From an uncultured Anaerococcus sp. (GTDB taxonomy: Bacteria > Bacillota > Clostridia > Tissierellales > Peptoniphilaceae): DNA of 20,008 bases. Under the pieces are notes generated by a model. That model made no database searches and was not told where the DNA came from. It was given only the letters and a program-made list of their open reading frames with translations. The stretch covers positions 1-20,008 of the forward strand of contig NZ_CALGYW010000009.1 of the NCBI RefSeq assembly GCF_937934665.1, in the 5' to 3' direction. Of the stretch, positions 15,074 through 20,008 are shown in pieces; position 1 is the stretch's first letter; each line of letters opens with the position of its first letter. The position numbers and the translations under genes are program-made.

Positions 15074-16436
15074 AATCTTCATTATTTTCGTTTTCTTCTG
15101 CTTTATTAGAATTGTCTTCTCCTTCTTCAGGAGGTTTTTCTTTTAATTTCCTAATCCTACAGGCCTTTATTCTATTATCTTCCATGTAGAGAATTTTAAT
15201 TTCGTAGCCGTTGTAGATTATAGTTTCATTATCTCCTGCTTCTGGTATGTAGCCGAGTTTATCAATGATAAAACCACCTAGGGAGTCATAGTTTTCGTTT
15301 TCTTCGTCTATGTCTATAGGTATTTTTTCGTTTAAGTCTTTTATACCTATAGAAGCCTTAACTATAAATACATTTTTACTATTTATCCTTATTTCTGGGA
15401 TATCATAGTCAAAGCTATCTTCCATATCACCTACGATCTCTTCTATTAGGTCTTCCATGGTAATAACGCCTGCAAAACCACCATATTCATCTATTAATAT
15501 GGACATATGGATATGTCCTTTTTGCATATCTGAAAAAAGCTTATCTGCCTCAATCTTATCTGGCGCGAAGTGGGCAGGTCTGATTAGTTTTTCTATATCT
15601 ACATTGTAAAGCCCCACCTTAGTCGCTTCTAAGAGATAGTCCTTGGTATATAGGACTCCTAGGATATTATCGACATTATCTTCAAAGACAGGAATCCTGT
15701 TGTGGCGGATTTTAACAAATTCCTCCATAAATTCCCTATCCTTATCATTTATATCGATCATAAAGACATCAGTCCTTGCTGTCATGATTTCTTCTACTAT
15801 TATATCATCAAAATTCATGATAGAGTGAATCATCTTTGATTCCATGGGTCTTATAATCCCCTGGTCTTCCCCAATTTGGACAACTGACCTTATCTGTTCA
15901 CTGGTAACCTCTTTCTGGATAACACCAGCTTCTATGCCAAAAATTTTCATGACAAAATTTGTCACATGATCTGTCAAAATAACAAAGGGCTTGGTTAGAG
16001 CAAGACTTACTCTGAGTATGCCCGTAGTATTTAGGGCGAAGGCTAAGGGATTTCTAACCCCTATCCTTTGGGGAATCTTATCTACAAAAATAATTTTGAC
16101 TACTATGTAAAGCAATATAGTTATAAAAAGAGCTGTCTTCATAGAAAGATTATCCACTATAAAATCAAAATCCCTCATCATATCAGCTATAAAAGCGACT
16201 GTAAAAAGTGATAAAATAGAGTTTATCATTGAAAAAGACTGGTTTAGCCTGTCTTGGTTATTTGTTATCCTTAATAAGACTTGGGCATTTTTCATGCCAT
16301 CTTCTTCTAGGTCGCGAAGCTTATCCTGGGAAAGGCTAATAACTCCAGTATGAAGGGCTGTAAAAAACCCATTTATTAAAATTAATCCTATAATTATTAA
16401 AACTAAAAGTAAACTGTGGTAGGGAACAGAGTCCAT
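15072..16436 (-). CDS. CNNM (DUF21)/CBS/CorC-HlyC transporter-associated membrane protein
   Basis: A 454-residue protein with the domain order of the MpfA/CorC (hemolysin C) family. An N-terminal CNNM/DUF21 membrane domain (about 1-190, several helices) is followed by a CBS pair (about 210-340, with VEEIMTARTDVFMI and SILIDEYGGFAGVITMEDLIEEIVGDMED), a CorC_HlyC domain (about 355-435) and an acidic tail. Relatives export Mg2+ or affect Mg2+/Co2+ resistance. In this copy the usual FFAASE motif reads FFTALH (24-29), and the usual GExxPK reads VDKIPQ (118-123). Ion binding may therefore differ, or the protein may be regulatory. The start has AAGGAG 6 bases upstream. A corA gene lies 64 bases upstream on the same strand. 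Confidence 0.9.
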   Translation of the reverse strand: MDSVPYHSLLLVLIIIGLILINGFFTALHTGVISLSQDKLRDLEEDGMKNAQVLLRITNNQDRLNQSFSMINSILSLFTVAFIADMMRDFDFIVDNLSMKTALFITILLYIVVKIIFVDKIPQRIGVRNPLAFALNTTGILRVSLALTKPFVILTDHVTNFVMKIFGIEAGVIQKEVTSEQIRSVVQIGEDQGIIRPMESKMIHSIMNFDDIIVEEIMTARTDVFMIDINDKDREFMEEFVKIRHNRIPVFEDNVDNILGVLYTKDYLLEATKVGLYNVDIEKLIRPAHFAPDKIEADKLFSDMQKGHIHMSILIDEYGGFAGVITMEDLIEEIVGDMEDSFDYDIPEIRINSKNVFIVKASIGIKDLNEKIPIDIDEENENYDSLGGFIIDKLGYIPEAGDNETIIYNGYEIKILYMEDNRIKACRIRKLKEKPPEEGEDNSNKAEENENNED

Positions 16437-16500
16437 ATTTTCTCCTTAAAATGTAATCTTACCTTGACTATATCAACAAAAGCTCTCCTTGTCAAAAAAT

Positions 16501-17451
16501 CTACTCATCAAGCTTTTTAAATAAAAAATAGCAGATTATTAAACTTAAAATAGAAAGGCCAATGATATACATATAGCCAAATTCCCAGCTAAGTTCTGGC
16601 ATATTTTCAAAATTCATCCCGTACCAGCCGGTTAAGACTGTTATGGGTGTAAAAATCGTAGTTACCACTGTCAAAACCTTCATGGTTGAGTTCATAGATA
16701 GGTCCATCTTTGAATCATAGGAGTCTTTGACATTGGTTATATAATCGCTCAAATAGGAAATATTTGATGAATACCTCTCCACCCTATAGGCCAAACTCTT
16801 TAGGTGTTTGATATCATCTTCATCAAAAATCTCATTTTCATTATCCACAAGGACCTCTATGGTATCTAAAAGTCTTTCATAGGAAGTATAGAGATTTAAA
16901 GCCTTATGCCTATTATCAGAAATCATCTTAAGCCTATCCTTGCTTGGTTTGTTGTTAGTAATAACATCTTCTATTTGGGCTGTAGAATTTTTTATCTGGT
17001 CAAATATCCCCGTATGTTTGTCAATTAGGGCTGTGATAAAGTGTTTTAGGGCGCGGCCTGGAGACCTTGAAGAAAATTTCTTAGAAATCATCTTGCTAAA
17101 GGCACGGGTGGTAGACTTATCCCTATCGTACATATCAACTACAACCAGCCTGTTATTTTCTATATAAAAACCTATAAGATCTGAAGTATCAAGATTACCC
17201 CTGATATCTAAGAGTTCTAAAATCACAAAGGTATAAGTATCCTCAACAGCCACATAAGATTTTTTGCCATTTTCTGTAAGAAGGAGGTCTATTATAGCCT
17301 TATCAAGCTTGTAATTTTTTGCAAAGTCGATAAAATCTGCCTTACCCAAATACATTAGGTAAAAGTCATCATCTTCTATAGCATCATAAAACTTTGGCAT
17401 AGAAGTTTTTTCAAATCCATCTATTGTATCAAATTTGTATATATATTCCAT
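16501..17451 (-). CDS. corA: CorA-family magnesium/divalent cation transporter
   Basis: A 316-residue CorA protein with a long cytoplasmic N-terminal domain rich in helices. Two C-terminal membrane helices (about 257-276 and 290-312) are joined by the signature G-M-N (278-280, in GWYGMNFENMPE). CorA pentamers take up Mg2+, Co2+ or Ni2+ along the membrane potential. I chose the ATG at 17451 because GGAG lies 6 bases upstream; a TTG four codons earlier overlaps that site. The following gene is a CNNM/CBS protein of the Mg2+-efflux type, so the pair may handle both directions of Mg2+ movement. Confidence 0.93.
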   Translation of the reverse strand: MEYIYKFDTIDGFEKTSMPKFYDAIEDDDFYLMYLGKADFIDFAKNYKLDKAIIDLLLTENGKKSYVAVEDTYTFVILELLDIRGNLDTSDLIGFYIENNRLVVVDMYDRDKSTTRAFSKMISKKFSSRSPGRALKHFITALIDKHTGIFDQIKNSTAQIEDVITNNKPSKDRLKMISDNRHKALNLYTSYERLLDTIEVLVDNENEIFDEDDIKHLKSLAYRVERYSSNISYLSDYITNVKDSYDSKMDLSMNSTMKVLTVVTTIFTPITVLTGWYGMNFENMPELSWEFGYMYIIGLSILSLIICYFLFKKLDE

Positions 17452-17507
17452 TAATATCTCCAATTTCTCAATAATTTAAGTCAGTCTAAAAGTAATAATT
17501 TCTTTTC

Positions 17508-17544
17508 AAAAAACCCCTCCATCCGCATTTCGGATTTTGGGGTT
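17508..17544 (-). terminator. Terminator of nhaC
   Basis: On the minus strand AACCCC (17544-17539) pairs with GGGGTT (17517-17512), extended by the inner arms ATCCG/CGGAT. The run of T continues to 17508. It starts 5 bases after the antiporter stop and separates it from corA. Confidence 0.9.
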
Positions 17545-17549
17545 AGTCC

Positions 17550-19148
17550 TTAGGCCAAAGATTTCTTTTTGTTTATATATTTTAAGCTAAGCATAAAGAC
17601 CATTATTGCCGCTACCCCAAAAGCTAGAGAAAGAATAGCCGAATGGGTAAAACCTGCAATTAGGTAGGCTACTGTGGCTATAGCTGCCACACTTAGACCG
17701 TAAGCAAGCTGGGTTTTGACGTGGTCAACATGGATACAACCTGCTCCTGCTGATGACATAATTGTCGTATCTGAAATTGGCGAAACGTGGTCACCACAAA
17801 CTGCTCCAGATAGACAAGCTGAAATACCTATAAAAAATAAAGGCTCACCGATTTCGAACATAGAGGTTATTATTGGAATTAAGATTCCGAAAGTTCCCCA
17901 ACTTGTGCCTGTAGCAAAGGCAAGAAAGATTGCAACCACAAAGATAACTGCAGGTAAAAATGAATTTAAATTATCAACAGCCCCTGTCATAAGACCTCCA
18001 ACATATTCTTGAGAACCTAGAAGGTCGTTTGAAATGTTTTTAAGGCTTGTTGCCATAGTTAGGATCAAAATCGCTCCAACCATGGAAGAAAAGCCTTCAG
18101 AAAGGCTATCCATTGATTTTTCAAAGCTAATCACTCCCCTAGCCACAAAGTAGATAATACTTATAATAAGGGCAGAAAGAGAACCCATAGCAAGGGCAAT
18201 AGATGAGTCTGTATTAGCAAAGGCATTTACGAAGTCTCCGTAAAACTCACTCGCTGGATCAAAAAATCCACCAACATAAACCAAAGATAAAACAGAAACC
18301 ACAATTAAAACTATAATAGGAAAAATAAGGTCAATAACCCTACCATCAGTATGGCCGTCTTCTGCTGTGATTTTACTTGTCTTAACAGCTCCAAGCTCAC
18401 CTTCTTCCATAGCCAGTCTCTCGTATTCTTTCATAGGTCCAAAGTCATTATCAAAAAGAATTATTGATACGACAAAAACCAGGGTCAAAAGCGAATAGAA
18501 GTTGTAGGGAATAGCCCTAACAAACATTTCTATACCAGAAATCCCCTCTGCATAACCAGAAACGGCCGCTGCCCAAGATGAGATTGGGGCAATCATACAA
18601 ATTGGAGCTGCTGTAGAATCTATAATATAGGCAAGTTTAGCCCTAGAAATCTTATAAGAGTCTGTAACAGGTTTCATAACAGAACCTGAAGTCAGGCAGT
18701 TAAAATAGTCATCTATAAAAAGCATGGCACAAAGGAAAAAGGTTGATATCTGGGCTGCCTTCCTTGATTTAATCTTTGAGTGGGCATATTCTCCAAAGGC
18801 CCTTGACCCGCCCGAATGATTTATAAGGACAACCATGATTCCTAAAACCACAAGGAAGATAAAAATCCCTGCAGTCTGAGAAACAGAAGCTATAAGCCCC
18901 TTTTCAACAACATTGTCAAGCGACTGGGACAAGGACCCACCTGATCCTAAAATCCCTCCAACTAAAATCCCTACAAACAAGGAAGAATAAACCTCCTTGG
19001 TCAAAAGCGCCATGAAAATTGCAAGCACAGGTGGGAAAAGCGCCCAGGCTGTAGCAAAGGTCTCATACCCGCTAAGGGAAATATATATTGATGTAAGTAT
19101 GGAAACAAGCCCCACAATAAAAGCAAGTTTCATATTTTTGTTTTTCAT
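17550..19148 (-). CDS. nhaC: NhaC-family Na+/H+ antiporter
   Basis: A 532-residue membrane protein with about 12 hydrophobic helices and the NhaC-family blocks: FIDDYFNCLTSGSVMKPVTD, ISSWAAAVSG, GTSWGTFGILIPI and CGDHVSPISDTTIMSSAGAG. Members exchange Na+ for H+; some swap organic acids such as malate and lactate, so the substrate is open. The frame is open 39 codons further upstream, but the ATG at 19148 is preferred: AAGGAAGG lies just upstream, and the extension reads as low-complexity leader. It is a single-gene unit with its own promoter and terminator. Confidence 0.93.
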   Translation of the reverse strand: MKNKNMKLAFIVGLVSILTSIYISLSGYETFATAWALFPPVLAIFMALLTKEVYSSLFVGILVGGILGSGGSLSQSLDNVVEKGLIASVSQTAGIFIFLVVLGIMVVLINHSGGSRAFGEYAHSKIKSRKAAQISTFFLCAMLFIDDYFNCLTSGSVMKPVTDSYKISRAKLAYIIDSTAAPICMIAPISSWAAAVSGYAEGISGIEMFVRAIPYNFYSLLTLVFVVSIILFDNDFGPMKEYERLAMEEGELGAVKTSKITAEDGHTDGRVIDLIFPIIVLIVVSVLSLVYVGGFFDPASEFYGDFVNAFANTDSSIALAMGSLSALIISIIYFVARGVISFEKSMDSLSEGFSSMVGAILILTMATSLKNISNDLLGSQEYVGGLMTGAVDNLNSFLPAVIFVVAIFLAFATGTSWGTFGILIPIITSMFEIGEPLFFIGISACLSGAVCGDHVSPISDTTIMSSAGAGCIHVDHVKTQLAYGLSVAAIATVAYLIAGFTHSAILSLAFGVAAIMVFMLSLKYINKKKSLA

Positions 19149-19217
19149 AAAACCTTCCTTATTCTCAAATAATTTATAATAAAAAAATAAAAGCTTAAAA
19201 AAATAAGCACGTTTACC

Positions 19218-19245
19218 ATTATACTTAATTTTAGAATATAAGAAA
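19218..19245 (-). promoter_or_regulatory. Probable nhaC promoter
   Basis: A perfect TATAAT on the minus strand (19223-19218) has a weak TTTCTT 16 bases upstream (19245-19240). It leaves a leader of about 65 bases. The rest of the 217-base divergent gap to the next gene is AT-rich with no clear feature. Confidence 0.4.
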
Positions 19246-19365
19246 GGGCAAAACATCAAATCCATCCTGTTTTCTTAGATAAAACAAAAAATACCATGCT
19301 AATAAAAATATTTCTAAAGAGTTTTCGTGTTTTTAAATCGGGTAAAACTTAATAAGGAGGTAGGA

Positions 19366-19551
19366 ATGAAAGAAAATAAAGAACTAATAATAGCAATCCT
19401 TGCCGCTATAGGGCTTATAATTTCTATCTATATGTCATATAAGACAGGGGAGATAGAATACGGATGGATCCTAGGAACAAGCCTTATAATAATAGGATCT
19501 TTGGGGGAATATTTTTCAAATCAAAAAAAGGAAAAACAAGCAGAATCTTAA
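19366..19551 (+). CDS. Small membrane protein of unknown function
   Basis: A 61-residue protein with two predicted membrane helices (IIAILAAIGLIISIYMSY and YGWILGTSLIIIGSLGEYF) and a basic, polar C-terminal tail (SNQKKEKQAES). It belongs to no family I recognise. The reading frame looks real: AAGGAGG lies 6 bases before the ATG, the helices are regular, and a strong terminator follows. The frame is open 13 codons earlier, but without a ribosome site. It diverges from nhaC. Confidence 0.65.
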   Translation: MKENKELIIAILAAIGLIISIYMSYKTGEIEYGWILGTSLIIIGSLGEYFSNQKKEKQAES

Positions 19552-19595
19552 GTTTGATTTATGCCAAAGACATTTACAAATTTAGAAAATATTAA

Positions 19596-19643
19596 AAAAG
19601 CAGGTTTTTGAAAATAAGTCTATTTTCTTACTAACCTGCTTTT
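19596..19643. terminator. Bidirectional terminator
   Basis: AAAAGCAGGTT (19596-19606) and AACCTGCTTTT (19633-19643) form an 11-base-pair stem with an inner GAAAATA/TATTTTC hairpin. T-rich sequence follows on the plus strand and A/T-rich sequence on the other, so it likely ends both the small gene and the minus-strand gene beyond it. Confidence 0.85.
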
Positions 19644-19676
19644 GTATTTTATCATTTTATATAATTTTCTATTTTT

Positions 19677-20008
19677 TTACTCTGGTGAGTTTAGTTTGAT
19701 ATTTTCTTCAAAGCCTGATGGGTCTCCGTTTTTTGCCATTTCTAGGATTTTTGCAAAATATTGTCTTGTGGCGTCATCACATTTTTCCTCAGACATATAA
19801 GCCATATCCTTTGCTTTTTCAAGCTCCTCTAGGGCCCTTTCTGCCCTTACTGGGTCAGTTTTGTAAGTTTCTAGCAATTCTTTTTCCCAGGCACTTTCCC
19901 AGTAGAGACTGGCTCTGGTAGATCCAAATCCCTTTTGGTAGGAGGCGTCATCTTTTTCTGAGTCGATTTTTTCTGGAACTTCATATCCATCTGGCCAAGA
20001 TAACTTAT
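19677..20008 (-). CDS. C-terminal part of an unrecognised protein (start outside window)
   Basis: An open minus-strand frame enters from the window edge (first full codon at 20006) and ends at the TAA at 19677, giving 109 residues. It is highly charged and mostly helical (YWESAWEKELLETY, RAERALEELEKAKDMAYM) and has no membrane segment in the visible part. A TTG at 19877 is inside the frame and is not needed as a start. Placed before a terminator, it is probably the last gene of its unit. I do not recognise the family. Confidence 0.75.
   Translation of the reverse strand, partial: KLSWPDGYEVPEKIDSEKDDASYQKGFGSTRASLYWESAWEKELLETYKTDPVRAERALEELEKAKDMAYMSEEKCDDATRQYFAKILEMAKNGDPSGFEENIKLNSPE

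Noticed and set aside
19149..19265. 39-codon N-terminal extension of the NhaC antiporter
   Set aside because: It overlaps the likely promoter, has no ribosome site, and AAGGAAGG precedes the ATG at 19148.

Overview
The window is AT-rich, densely coded DNA of a low-GC Gram-positive (Firmicutes) type. Genes have strong purine-rich Shine-Dalgarno sites, TATAAT-type promoters, hairpin/poly-U terminators and lipoproteins with a lipobox, and the threonyl-tRNA synthetase is controlled by a T-box. Gene content and sequence style fit an anaerobic Gram-positive coccus of the Peptoniphilaceae. A saccharolytic member such as Anaerococcus is the best guess, because there is a full maltodextrin uptake operon. 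This placement is inference from memory of related proteins, not a database result.

Layout. (1) 1-1193, minus: a MATE-family efflux pump cut by the window edge. (2) 1266-4600, minus: a T-box leader, thrS, and a tightly coupled ATP-grasp ligase resembling D-aspartate ligases of the cell-wall cross-bridge, closed by a terminator. (3) 4731-6803, plus: promoter, galE, a sugar-phosphate nucleotidyltransferase, terminator. (4) 6804-7063: a 240-base gap with several hairpins and a broken-looking minus-strand reading frame. (5) 7064-13980, minus: a maltose/maltodextrin operon in the order malE, malF, malG, lacI-type regulator, malQ, msmK/malK-type ATPase. It has a promoter with an adjacent operator candidate and a terminator-like hairpin between malE and malF. 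(6) 14103-15073, plus: an unrecognised lipoprotein. (7) 15072-17451, minus: a CNNM/CBS/CorC membrane protein and a CorA metal transporter. (8) 17508-19223, minus: an NhaC-family antiporter with its terminator and promoter. (9) 19366-19551, plus: a small two-helix membrane protein. (10) 19677-20008, minus: the C-terminal end of an unrecognised protein.

How the genes work together. The mal operon encodes import of maltodextrins (MalE binding lipoprotein, MalF/MalG channel, MsmK-type ATPase), chain disproportionation (MalQ) and its own likely repressor. No maltodextrin phosphorylase or alpha-glucosidase is present, so later steps must be encoded elsewhere. galE and the nucleotidyltransferase likely make and interconvert UDP-sugars. 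The thrS-ligase pair would be induced together when charged tRNA-Thr is scarce.

Most of the window is ordinary core metabolism and transport, and I found no clearly new defence, mobile or biosynthetic system. There are no IS elements, CRISPR arrays, rRNAs or tRNAs that I can see. The points most worth a second look are the cell-wall-ligase-like ATP-grasp gene under T-box control, the structured gap at 6804-7063, and the CNNM protein with altered signature residues.
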